DNA of 42,602 bases from NCBI GenBank assembly GCA_009619075.1, contig WJOY01000013.1:1-42602 (forward strand). The letters run 5' to 3'. This DNA comes from Dehalococcoidia bacterium. Lineage in GTDB: Bacteria > Chloroflexota > Dehalococcoidia > GIF9 > AB-539-J10. This document shows, piece by piece, positions 1 through 8,721 of this stretch (the first letter of the stretch is position 1; every line of letters starts with the position of its first letter). The notes under the pieces were generated by a model. That model did not search any database. It was not told where the DNA came from and worked only from the letters and a program-made list of their open reading frames with translations. The position numbers and the translations under genes are program-made.

Positions 1-141
1 TGAGCAGCGTGGGCTCATTACTAGCTAAAAAACTTGATTATGTTTTCTTTGATACTGGCCTTATGTATCGCGCCTTTACCTGGAAAGCACTTAAATCAGG
101 CATCTCACCTGATAATGAAAACGAACTTTCTCAGCTAGCTT
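1..141 (+). pseudogene. cmk: Truncated 5' fragment of cytidylate kinase (partial duplicate of the cmk at 8722)
   Basis: Translates as SSVGSLLAKKLDYVFFDTGLMYRAFTWKALKSGISPDNENELSQLA, matching intact cmk codons from 8769 on; homology stops at ~140 and the frame then reads out of cmk. The window edge cuts the 5' side. Confidence 0.9.
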
Positions 142-1270
142 CACCCATGACAACGGACTCGTAGGAGTGAGAGCATGGAGGTCCGGTACTGTAGAGCATC
201 TTTCCTTCGGTCAAATCAATGATCATTGAGGTGAGCGTCTCCCACTGTTCATAGGGGTTGAGGCGCTCATCACGATGCCGGCAGATGGAATTAGGATAAC
301 CAAAGTGGTCCTTCAATACATCTTTAATGGTATCCCACTCCAGATTTCCTCTTTTTTCTTGAAAAAGCCGAAACGCCCGATGGCTACGGATCACTGTATC
401 CGGCAACGCGCCTTTCCCTGTATCTTTTACTCGGAGATTTGGAGATTGGAAATGGTTAGCATGAGTGAGAATACCGCTCTTTGGGTAAAGGAAGAACACA
501 TCGTCCGGTGTACATTCTACATCAATGACCTCCCCATCACGATGAGCAATCACCATATTCACAGAATTTGGCCCTTCAAAGGTCATGAGCATTTTTATAC
601 AGTCAGGTAAGCTTTCGGAATTAAGGATGCCTCGGAATTTGATCCAAGTGGGCAAACCCAGTCGAAAGGAGTCATTTTCGCATCGAATGTAGCTGGGAAC
701 AACTCCTATTCCCGCAGAGTTAAACCCTTTTTGGCTGATAATGCCCGCTTCAGTGTGCATGATGATATCGGGTTTCTTCTTTTGATTGATTCGCAAAATA
801 AGGCATAAACTCTCTACCCCGGGCTTATAATCCCAATTCATACCCACAAATGTATGTTGGTTTCGGGTCGCTTCAGGGGCTAGAGCATAGACTGTACATC
901 CCCCCGGAGCAGTCCAAGTTGGAATCGGGGGCATGTAAGCATAGCTCAGCTCGTATCTGGCATTCAAGGCGACGATTTCTTCGAATTGCAACCCAGACCC
1001 TTTAGCCACTCCCTTTAGTTCCTCGAGTATTTCAGGATCCAATTTCTCAATATAGGGGATAAACTTTTGGGCATCCTTTAGAATCTGATCTCGCTTCGCA
1101 CCCCCGAAATATTCCCAGAAGTTCATGTAAAAAAGAACATTTTTTTGAATCGCTTCCTTAGCCTGTCTCCCATGCTGAAATCCCAAATCATAAGGGTTAC
1201 CACTTACAGAGATCACAGGAATATTCATCTTTTTCCCTCCTTTGGTTTTAGCCTTCCACAGCTTTTCCAC
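131..1270 (-). CDS. C45-family acyl-CoA:6-aminopenicillanic acid acyltransferase-like Ntn hydrolase (likely start at MNIPVISVSG, ~1228)
   Basis: ORF 379 aa; GGCTVYAL nucleophile-Cys region, NWDYKPG, GFNSAGIGV and N-terminal GNPYDLGFQHGRQ motifs typical of peptidase C45/AAT proteins. Confidence 0.8.
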   Translation of the reverse strand: MEKLWKAKTKGGKKMNIPVISVSGNPYDLGFQHGRQAKEAIQKNVLFYMNFWEYFGGAKRDQILKDAQKFIPYIEKLDPEILEELKGVAKGSGLQFEEIVALNARYELSYAYMPPIPTWTAPGGCTVYALAPEATRNQHTFVGMNWDYKPGVESLCLILRINQKKKPDIIMHTEAGIISQKGFNSAGIGVVPSYIRCENDSFRLGLPTWIKFRGILNSESLPDCIKMLMTFEGPNSVNMVIAHRDGEVIDVECTPDDVFFLYPKSGILTHANHFQSPNLRVKDTGKGALPDTVIRSHRAFRLFQEKRGNLEWDTIKDVLKDHFGYPNSICRHRDERLNPYEQWETLTSMIIDLTEGKMLYSTGPPCSHSYESVVMGEAS

Positions 1271-1276
1271 ATGTGC

Positions 1277-2014
1277 TTACTTTTGTTTTCCTCTACCTCC
1301 AAGATATGAGAGCCTTACCTCTTCATTTTCTAATAAGCTTTTGCTTTCGCCTTTGAATTTAATTTTACCCATATCCATTACATATCCGCGATGAGAATTA
1401 GCTAGCGCCCTCACGGCATTTTGCTCCACCAGAAGAATTGTTACGCCTTCTTGATTTATTTCTCTTATCGCTTGGAAAAGGCTATCAACTAATTTAGGGG
1501 CAAGGCCGAACGAAGGTTCGTCTAAAAGCAACAGCTTTGGATTCCCCATCAGGGCCCGGCCGATCGATAACATCTGGCGCTCGCCCCCGCTTAGAGTACC
1601 ACCTTTTTGCGATTTTCTTTCTTCCAAACGAGGGAAGAGATGAAAAACTTTTTCACGTATAGTTTTTATCTTGTCCTTGTCTTGCAGTGTCCAAGCGCCT
1701 AAATCGAGATGTTCTTCCACAGTCATATGTGGAAAAATTGCCTTCCCTTGGGGCACATAAGCTACACCCATCTTCGTGACGATGTGGGGTGCACACCCTG
1801 AAATATCCTTCTCTTGGAAAAATATGTTACCTTTCATAGGTTTCAGAAAACCCATTATAGTGTCCAATAAAGTGGTTTTGCCCACTCCATTGCGGCCTAG
1901 AATAGTGGTTATCTCCCCCTGTTTAGCTTCTATAGATAGCTCGTGCAAGATTTCCTTCTTTCCATATCCTGAGCTTAGCTTCTTTGTCTTGATAATATAG
2001 CCATTTTCTTTCAT
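1277..2014 (-). CDS. livF: Branched-chain amino acid-type ABC transporter ATPase (LivF-like)
   Basis: Walker A GRNGVGKTTL, signature LSGGERQML, LLLDEPSFGLAP; start trimmed to MKENGYI. Confidence 0.88.
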   Translation of the reverse strand: MKENGYIIKTKKLSSGYGKKEILHELSIEAKQGEITTILGRNGVGKTTLLDTIMGFLKPMKGNIFFQEKDISGCAPHIVTKMGVAYVPQGKAIFPHMTVEEHLDLGAWTLQDKDKIKTIREKVFHLFPRLEERKSQKGGTLSGGERQMLSIGRALMGNPKLLLLDEPSFGLAPKLVDSLFQAIREINQEGVTILLVEQNAVRALANSHRGYVMDMGKIKFKGESKSLLENEEVRLSYLGGRGKQK

Positions 2015-2045
2015 GTCTTTCCTCTCCAATGAACAAAATAATACA

Positions 2046-2798
2046 TCAAGCCCCAAAATAGACTCGTATTACTTTTTCGTTGTTTTGAACTTCCTTAGGC
2101 GTTCCTTCTGCTATCTTTTCACCAAAATTCAGGCAAATAACCTTATCACAATGTCCCATTATTACATCCATATCATGCTCGACGATAAAAAACGTTTTTC
2201 CCTTCTGGTCACAAAGATTGTGAATAAGCTCTAGTGCTGCCAGTTGCTCGGTTGGATTGATACCTGCTGCTACTTCATCTAATAGCATCACGTCGGCATC
2301 AAACATTAAGATTCTAACTAACTCAAGAAATTTTTGTTGCCCGGTCGATAGTTCACCGGCATAACTATCCTTTTCAGCAACTAAGCCAGCTAACTCAAGT
2401 AGCTCCAGGGCTTTCTCACCTGCATTTCTTTCTCTTAAATTAGCTGCTGTCATTAGGTTTTCTAGCACAGTCATGTTAGGGAATATTCGGATTACCTGCC
2501 AAGTTCTTCCTATGCCTCTTCGCGCAATTTGATAAGGCTTTAGTTTAGTTATATCTTTGCCTCGAAAGAAAACCTTACCCTTATCTGCCCTAAACTGTCC
2601 TGTGATCACATTAAATAACGTGGTTTTCCCAGCTCCGTTCGGTCCGATTAATCCTGTTATTTTACCTTCTTCTATCCATATTGACACATTGTTTAGGGCT
2701 ACGAGGCTTCCAAACTCTTTGGTTACATTTTGAACTTCGAGCACGTTTTTCCCATCTTTCAGCCTTCCTTCCTCATCTCTATCTACCGAGATCATCAT
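2046..2798 (-). CDS. livG: Branched-chain amino acid-type ABC transporter ATPase (LivG-like)
   Basis: GPNGAGKTTLFNVITG, LSTGQQKFLELVR, MLLDEVAAGINPTE, FFIVEHDMDVIM. Confidence 0.88.
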   Translation of the reverse strand: MMISVDRDEEGRLKDGKNVLEVQNVTKEFGSLVALNNVSIWIEEGKITGLIGPNGAGKTTLFNVITGQFRADKGKVFFRGKDITKLKPYQIARRGIGRTWQVIRIFPNMTVLENLMTAANLRERNAGEKALELLELAGLVAEKDSYAGELSTGQQKFLELVRILMFDADVMLLDEVAAGINPTEQLAALELIHNLCDQKGKTFFIVEHDMDVIMGHCDKVICLNFGEKIAEGTPKEVQNNEKVIRVYFGA

Positions 2799-2833
2799 TA
2801 CACCTCCTTTTGAAAAGTTTTGTTACACCACTG

Positions 2834-3814
2834 CTAAATAGCTCTTGTCCTTGGGAGTATCCCCCTGCTCTTGAACCATGTTATTATTCCACCAGGCAGT
2901 AACAAAACTAGCAGTACGATAACAGCTCCGCAGGCCATAAAGTATGTCTCAGGCAAAACTGACCAAAAAAATTCTTCAACGAAAGTCATTATAACAGCAC
3001 CTACTACCGGCCCCCATAGGGTCCCTATACCTCCAAGCAAAACCATTATTATAGGTAAGCTGTTATACCACGCACTAAATGCCGAAGATGGATCAATATA
3101 ATTCTGAAAGGCGAAAAAGACACTAGCTGCCAGCCCAGCGAAAAAGCCACTTATAGCAAAAGCACTGATTTTTTCTTTTGTCGTATTTATCCCTATTGAA
3201 CCCGCCCCTTCCTCATCTTCCCTAATTGCCAGCAGTTTAGCTCCAAAGCTTGAAGTAATTATCTTATAGGCCACAAAGACAGTTGCTGCACTGATGAAAA
3301 ATGCCGAGTAGTACATCGTCAGGTCACTTACAGGTTGGACAAATTGAAATCCGTAACCGCCATGGGTTAGCGGTATAAGATATTCAGTGGTAGCTAGGAC
3401 TGGTGCCGCTAGTAATAAGCACAACATACCTATGGCAAAGTATGAACCCCTCAGCCTCAGCATAAACGAACCTAAAATAAGAGCACCTATCGAGGCAAAA
3501 ACACCTCCGAGCAACCACCCAACCGGCCACCATATTCCGTGATCGATGATAAGAATCGCACTGGCATAACCACCTATCCCGGCAAACACTGAAAAACCGA
3601 AATTTATATAGCCAGTGAAACCGGTCATAATATTCCAGGCTTCGGCATAGGCTATATATATAAACATTAGAAAAACTACGCTACATAAATATGGACTCAC
3701 TATGCGAGGCAAGGCTATGAGTAATGCTACCACGATAACTGCTATAGCATAGAGCCACAATCTTTTATCTGTTTTGAATTTTTCTGCTAATCTTAGTTTA
3801 TCACTCTTATTCAA
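2834..3814 (-). CDS. livM: Branched-chain amino acid-type ABC transporter permease (LivM-like)
   Basis: Multi-TM protein with AEAWNIMTGFTGYINFGFSVFAGIGGYASA and GGIGTLWGPVVGA motifs. Confidence 0.87.
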   Translation of the reverse strand: MNKSDKLRLAEKFKTDKRLWLYAIAVIVVALLIALPRIVSPYLCSVVFLMFIYIAYAEAWNIMTGFTGYINFGFSVFAGIGGYASAILIIDHGIWWPVGWLLGGVFASIGALILGSFMLRLRGSYFAIGMLCLLLAAPVLATTEYLIPLTHGGYGFQFVQPVSDLTMYYSAFFISAATVFVAYKIITSSFGAKLLAIREDEEGAGSIGINTTKEKISAFAISGFFAGLAASVFFAFQNYIDPSSAFSAWYNSLPIIMVLLGGIGTLWGPVVGAVIMTFVEEFFWSVLPETYFMACGAVIVLLVLLLPGGIITWFKSRGILPRTRAI

Positions 3815-3854
3815 GCAGCACTCTCCTTTCTGGAAAATTACGATAACAACTTGC

Positions 3855-4721
3855 TTAGTCCACCCGTTCTACCACTCCCCATAAGCCTTGGGGTCTAAAG
3901 ATAAAAACTGCTATGACCGTTAGGGGCGCAATAACGCCAGCTATCGTTGCCCCCCAATACATGGTCCCCACACTTTCAGCTATGCCTAAAAATACTCCGC
4001 CTAAAAGAGCCCCCGGGAGGCTTCCTAGCCCTCCCAACGCTACCATAGCAAAACATTTCAGGATAAGGATCTGACCAATGGAAGGGTAAATAGCCCATTG
4101 AATGGCAATTAAACCTCCGGCAATGCCAGCCAAAGCCCCTCCCATAGCATAGCTAAGGAGCCTGATTCTATGTATGTTAATGCCACTTATTAAAGCAACG
4201 CGCGGATTTTGTGATGCTGCTCTCAATGCTTTTCCAATTCTTGTCCATTTCAGAGACGCAAAAAGCACACCGGCTATAATGAGAGCAACTACAAAGCATA
4301 TAATCTTATTTACGGAAAGGTAACTACCCAGGAAACCTATTGAACCGGTAGGATAATTAACCGATCTAAACGTGCTGCCAAAAGCAAATTCACTAAAGTT
4401 CCATAAAAAGATTGCAAGGCCGAAGGTTAATACACGGGATAGTAACGGAAATTTACCAACTACTCTAAATATAGCTACTTTGTAAAGAAAGGCTGCAAGG
4501 GCAGCTATAACAAGCATTGCAACGAACGTTGCCCCAATTGGGTTCATCCCTAGCAAAAACCACAGCCAAAAACAGGTAAAAGCACCCAACATGAGAAATT
4601 CACCATGTACCAAGTTAATGATTCTCATTATTCCAAATATCAAGCTTAGCCCCATTGCCCCTAAACCATAAACACTTCCCAACAATATTCCTTCGACAAG
4701 AGCTATAATTAACAGTTCCAT
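3855..4721 (-). CDS. livH: Branched-chain amino acid-type ABC transporter permease (LivH-like)
   Basis: GILLGSVYGLGAMGLSLIFGIMRIINLVHGEFLMLGAF; MVALGGLGSLPGALLGG. Confidence 0.87.
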   Translation of the reverse strand: MELLIIALVEGILLGSVYGLGAMGLSLIFGIMRIINLVHGEFLMLGAFTCFWLWFLLGMNPIGATFVAMLVIAALAAFLYKVAIFRVVGKFPLLSRVLTFGLAIFLWNFSEFAFGSTFRSVNYPTGSIGFLGSYLSVNKIICFVVALIIAGVLFASLKWTRIGKALRAASQNPRVALISGINIHRIRLLSYAMGGALAGIAGGLIAIQWAIYPSIGQILILKCFAMVALGGLGSLPGALLGGVFLGIAESVGTMYWGATIAGVIAPLTVIAVFIFRPQGLWGVVERVD

Positions 4722-4733
4722 AAACGCACCTCC

Positions 4734-4781
4734 CCTATTAACAAATAAGATTCTGCACGCAGAATCTTATTTGTTAATAGG
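4734..4781. repeat. 48-bp near-perfect palindrome (23-nt arms, 2-nt centre) between livK and livH
   Basis: CCTATTAACAAATAAGATTCTGC-AC-GCAGAATCTTATTTGTTAATAGG; arms are exact reverse complements. Confidence 0.95.
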
Positions 4782-4850
4782 AACTTGACTTACTTCCTCA
4801 GCTAGCAACGACCCCATTCTATCCCATCATAAGTATATAAGATTACATCT

Positions 4851-6158
4851 TTAGTCCCAGCCGGGGTGTGGCCAGATTGGCTCTGCTGTGGCAAGTTCGT
4901 AAGGATATATAACTTCTTTTACCCAATCGCCTATTATAACTTGACCAGGTGGATACTCGACCCCCACTTTCTTCGGTTGCCATTGAATTAAAAGTCCCTT
5001 GGACGCAGTTTGGAATCCCGAATCCGGTGAATCAAGTGGCAGTACTTTATATGGTCCGTAGACAGTCTCAACCTCCATCTCAAACAAGGTATCTCTAATA
5101 GCTTCCTTATCAATCGCACCGACCTCCTTTACAGCTATCTCCATAAGTTGGCCCGCTAGATAACCAAAAGTGGTGTGGTACTCATGTTTTTCCGGTGGAA
5201 GACCCGCTATCCTATAAGTGGCCTCCAGATATTCCTCGTTGCCTGGTGTATCAAGTATTCCTTCCCAAAGTGACTCACAACACATAGCGTAGCAGGCATC
5301 TCCTACGGCCTCAACATAAGTAGGCGCTCCAGCTCCGACGGTCCAAACAAAAATCCCTGCATCTGCCTTGAGTGCCTGAGCAGCTTTTGTAAGCCCTATT
5401 GAGTCAGGTTCATATCCTCCGATTCCTACGACATCCGGTTTTGCCGCCATAGCTTTAGTTAGAATAGGCGTCCAGTCTGTTATTCCTTTTGGATATGCCT
5501 CACATAATACGACTTCTATTCCCTTCGCTTCCAATTGACCGCGGAAGGAATTCATTAGAGATATCGGAAAGGCTGTGTCCTCATGTATTATGGCTGCAGT
5601 TTTAGCTCCCATTTTAGCAGCTATATCAGCCACTCCCGGGAAGTATTCATCTGTTGGCTGCATCCCTTGGACCATCCATTGTAGATTATTCCCTCCCCAT
5701 ATTCCGGGGTCAGAGGCCCCACATGATGCAGTTGGCATTTCATATCTTTCTACCACGGTAGAAATGGCTTTAGCGATAGCACTACTATAGGGGCCAAAGC
5801 ACAGATCTACTTTGTCTTCTGTAATTAATTTGTGGTATAATTTTACCCCTGTAGCAGGATCACTTTTATCATCGTAAATTATGACTTCTACCGGCCTCCC
5901 ATCTATAAGTCCTGGTTCAGTATGCCCACACCATTCCAAACCCGAACTATAACCTCTTTCATTTACCTGTGTTTGCCATACGAGGAGACCTTCTTTATAT
6001 CGCTCTCCCGTCCATGAATATTTCCCTGTTAGGGCAAGAGAGCAACCTATCTTGATGGGCTCCACCTCCTCCTTAGGTGGTGCACAACCAGGTAGGACAA
6101 ATGCTGCTACCAACACCACAGCCAATCCCAAAACCAATACTAACTTAACCTTCTTCAT
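4851..6158 (-). CDS. ABC transporter substrate-binding lipoprotein, LivK/type 1 periplasmic-binding fold
   Basis: Lipoprotein signal MKKVKLVLVLGLAVVLVAAFVLPGC; IKIGCSLALTGKYSWTGERYKEG; adjacent to liv permeases and ATPases. Confidence 0.87.
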   Translation of the reverse strand: MKKVKLVLVLGLAVVLVAAFVLPGCAPPKEEVEPIKIGCSLALTGKYSWTGERYKEGLLVWQTQVNERGYSSGLEWCGHTEPGLIDGRPVEVIIYDDKSDPATGVKLYHKLITEDKVDLCFGPYSSAIAKAISTVVERYEMPTASCGASDPGIWGGNNLQWMVQGMQPTDEYFPGVADIAAKMGAKTAAIIHEDTAFPISLMNSFRGQLEAKGIEVVLCEAYPKGITDWTPILTKAMAAKPDVVGIGGYEPDSIGLTKAAQALKADAGIFVWTVGAGAPTYVEAVGDACYAMCCESLWEGILDTPGNEEYLEATYRIAGLPPEKHEYHTTFGYLAGQLMEIAVKEVGAIDKEAIRDTLFEMEVETVYGPYKVLPLDSPDSGFQTASKGLLIQWQPKKVGVEYPPGQVIIGDWVKEVIYPYELATAEPIWPHPGWD

Positions 6159-6324
6159 TCTCTTCTCCTTTTACTTTTTATTTAACTTCTTACCTCTTAT
6201 TACATCCCAAACTATCTAACCTATAGGCACCACCTCCTTTGCCACTTTTCCTTATTGCCCTAAGCTAAATTCTGTTTATAATATCTGCATCTATAATAAA
6301 ACCACTATAATATCTCTACCTAGA

Positions 6325-6625
6325 ATAATTTGTCAATACCTCGAAGGCTCTATACGGCTCCAAAACTGATAGCCTCGTCTACGCCATCAGAGCCCCAACC
6401 ACAGTAATTAATCCAACCAATCCGATAAGTATGGCAAACGACGGTCCTATTGCTGAGATTACTGACGCTTTAAGTCAGGTTCTAAGTCGACTCTCGGTAA
6501 TACCCATTTGCCTTCCTGTACTGAGTGCTTTAGGCAGGAATATGATTGTCCGCAAGAAAACAACAGCCACGGCCATCTCCCTCACTATCCAGAACCCAAA
6601 TTTATTGGCACTTCTAAATATCCAT
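6325..6625 (-). pseudogene. Decayed membrane protein, DUF5058-like C-terminal region
   Basis: Minus-strand reading NKFGFWIVREMAVAVVFLRTIIFLPKALSTGRQMGITESRLRT*LKASVISAIGPSFAILIGLVGLITVVGALMA*TRLSVLE, with an in-frame TGA and TAG. Family assigned from memory of motif style. Confidence 0.5.
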
Positions 6626-6721
6626 TAGCCACTTTCTACCTCTTGACTTGGCATTAATTTGTGCCGTGTTTAATCTTTCAATATTATCTTTCGCAAATCT
6701 CTTGTCTTTCCCTCCAAGTTG

Positions 6722-7936
6722 CTATTTTAGGTAGTTAATTGCAAGAGCAATGTAATACTTAACAGAATCTATAACCTGCGATATTTCTACATATTCATTT
6801 GGCTTGTGGCTACGGCTGGGGTCACCTGGTCCATAAATAATCATTGGGATATATTTTTCCTTTTCGAATGAAACACCATCGGTGTAATAATACACCCCAG
6901 CTGGACCAATTTCTTTGCCAAAAACCTGTTTGTAGGTATTAAAAGCTACTTTGGTGAATTCATCACCCATACTCGTTTCAATTGGTGGGTAATTGTTCAG
7001 AGGTTCTACGTCAATGCGACAGGTCCCATCTTCCTTTCTCATTTTGTCCAAAATTTCATGGATATCAGCCATGACTTTGTCATGTGATATGCCTGGCACC
7101 GTTCTTATATCAACGGTAGCTTCACACTTCTCGGGAAGGACATTAGTATTTCTTCCAGCATGCATAGTTGTTATGCTCATAGAAGGGCTGCTCAGCAAGG
7201 GGTGCTCTTGCACTTGGAACTCATAATGTCGGAAGGTTTCAAAAAATTTGAGCATGTGAAGCAATGCATTAATCCCTTCTTTTGGAAGCCCACCATGGGC
7301 TGTCTTCCCATATGAAGTAAATTTAAGCCAAAAGGCGCCCTTTTCTGCCACGTAGATCTTTCTTTCACTGGCCTCACTAATAGCCAAAGCATCGATGTCA
7401 TCTACTCCATATTTCTTTACATATGCTTTACTTCCATAGCAGTCAACCTCTTCACTGGCAGTGTTTACAAATGTCAGAGTTCCATTCAGCTTAATTCCTG
7501 CTTTCTTCAAAAGACACATTGCCATTATCATAGCAGCATCGCCGGCCTTCATATCACTTGTGCCACGCCCGTACATTAGATCCCCTTCAATCTCCGCCCC
7601 AAATGGATCATGCTCCCAGTTCTGCTTCGTTGCCGGCACTACATCTAAGTGGCCACTGTACACAAGATTTGGTCTCGGTTCAGCTCCGCTTAATTTCGCG
7701 ATGAGGTTCGCCCGATTCACTCCTTCCAGATCATCAATTTGCGGACTAAATCCATACTCTTTAAATTTTTTTCCGACTATTAAGGCTACGTCCTTTTCAT
7801 TTCCTGGTGGATTAGAACTGTTCACCTTAATCAGTTCGGCAAGAAAATCGATAACTTCCTGCTTATTCATTAGACCTACACACTGCCTATATGTATCTTC
7901 ACTCGAATAATTTCCCATTGTACACACTCCTTTCAA
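6722..7936 (-). CDS. M20-family metallopeptidase / ArgE-DapE-type deacylase
   Basis: SGHLDVVPATKQNWEHDPFGAEIEGDLMYGRGTSDMKAG, ASEEVDCYGSKA, YGPGDPSRSHKPNEYV. Confidence 0.88.
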   Translation of the reverse strand: MKGVCTMGNYSSEDTYRQCVGLMNKQEVIDFLAELIKVNSSNPPGNEKDVALIVGKKFKEYGFSPQIDDLEGVNRANLIAKLSGAEPRPNLVYSGHLDVVPATKQNWEHDPFGAEIEGDLMYGRGTSDMKAGDAAMIMAMCLLKKAGIKLNGTLTFVNTASEEVDCYGSKAYVKKYGVDDIDALAISEASERKIYVAEKGAFWLKFTSYGKTAHGGLPKEGINALLHMLKFFETFRHYEFQVQEHPLLSSPSMSITTMHAGRNTNVLPEKCEATVDIRTVPGISHDKVMADIHEILDKMRKEDGTCRIDVEPLNNYPPIETSMGDEFTKVAFNTYKQVFGKEIGPAGVYYYTDGVSFEKEKYIPMIIYGPGDPSRSHKPNEYVEISQVIDSVKYYIALAINYLK

Positions 7937-8009
7937 CTATCTAAACTCCTTATATAGGCCCGCTCAGGTTGAGAGCGAACCTATATATCAAAGAGGCCTG
8001 ATATGGGCA

Positions 8010-8480
8010 TTAATTGTACACGTTCATATGATTAGTGACACCCCACCTCCTTTCTTTAAACTGCTGTGATGTGAGGTGTCCCACTGCCTGGTGAGGTCGG
8101 ATAGTATTATACACCTTCTCCCATTTCAGCAAAGCTCGATTCAGCTCCAGTATCTCGAAACTGACATCCGTTACTTCGTAAAACTCCTCGGTGTGTGTCC
8201 TTTGTGCTCTCTCCAGATGGCCATTGAGTTTGAGTGAGTGTGGTGGGCAAGACGAATAACTTAATACCTCTTCGCTGACCCTCCTTCTTAAATGCGTCTT
8301 GAAATTCTGAACTCCCATCTACCTGGATAACCCTGATAGGAAAGGACATTCACTCTAACAGGGTATCAATGAATTCAGAGGCGGTGGCGAGGCTTGCTCT
8401 ACTATGAGCCTCCAGTACATCCCAGCCCAGCCCAGCCTTCTTGGATAGCTTGGGGATGCTCGACAGACGTCTATATCCCG
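8010..8480 (-). pseudogene. Degraded DDE integrase-core transposase remnant (IS481/IS3-like)
   Basis: Minus strand: GLGWDVLEAHSRASLATASEFIDTLLE*MSFPIRVIQVDGSSEFQDAFKKEGQRRGIKLFVLP, then frameshift to LNGHLERAQRTHTEEFYEVTD...LLKWEKVYNTIRPHQAVGHLTSQQF; in-frame stop plus frameshift. Confidence 0.8.
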
Positions 8481-8721
8481 GAATTGTACTATAGACATTC
8501 ATAATACAACCATTATAGCGCCCTTTCATAAGTCATGTGTCACCTATCTATCTGAACAAGATCACTTGTGCCACAGTGGTATGTAGCTGTATTCTAAGTC
8601 TGCTCTGGGGTCTGATAGCTGTTTTTGGTGCAGCTCAATGTTAGCGCTGCAAGCTCACTGCTTGGATATGATTCCTTAAAACTTTAAAAGCCAAACCCAG
8701 GATGATAAGATAGGAAACAAT

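Noticed and set aside
275-610. Plus-strand ORF of 111 aa
   Set aside because: Antisense to the well-supported C45-type gene; no recognisable motifs.
7461-7910. Plus-strand ORF of 149 aa
   Set aside because: Mirror ORF of the M20 peptidase; composition looks like antisense translation.
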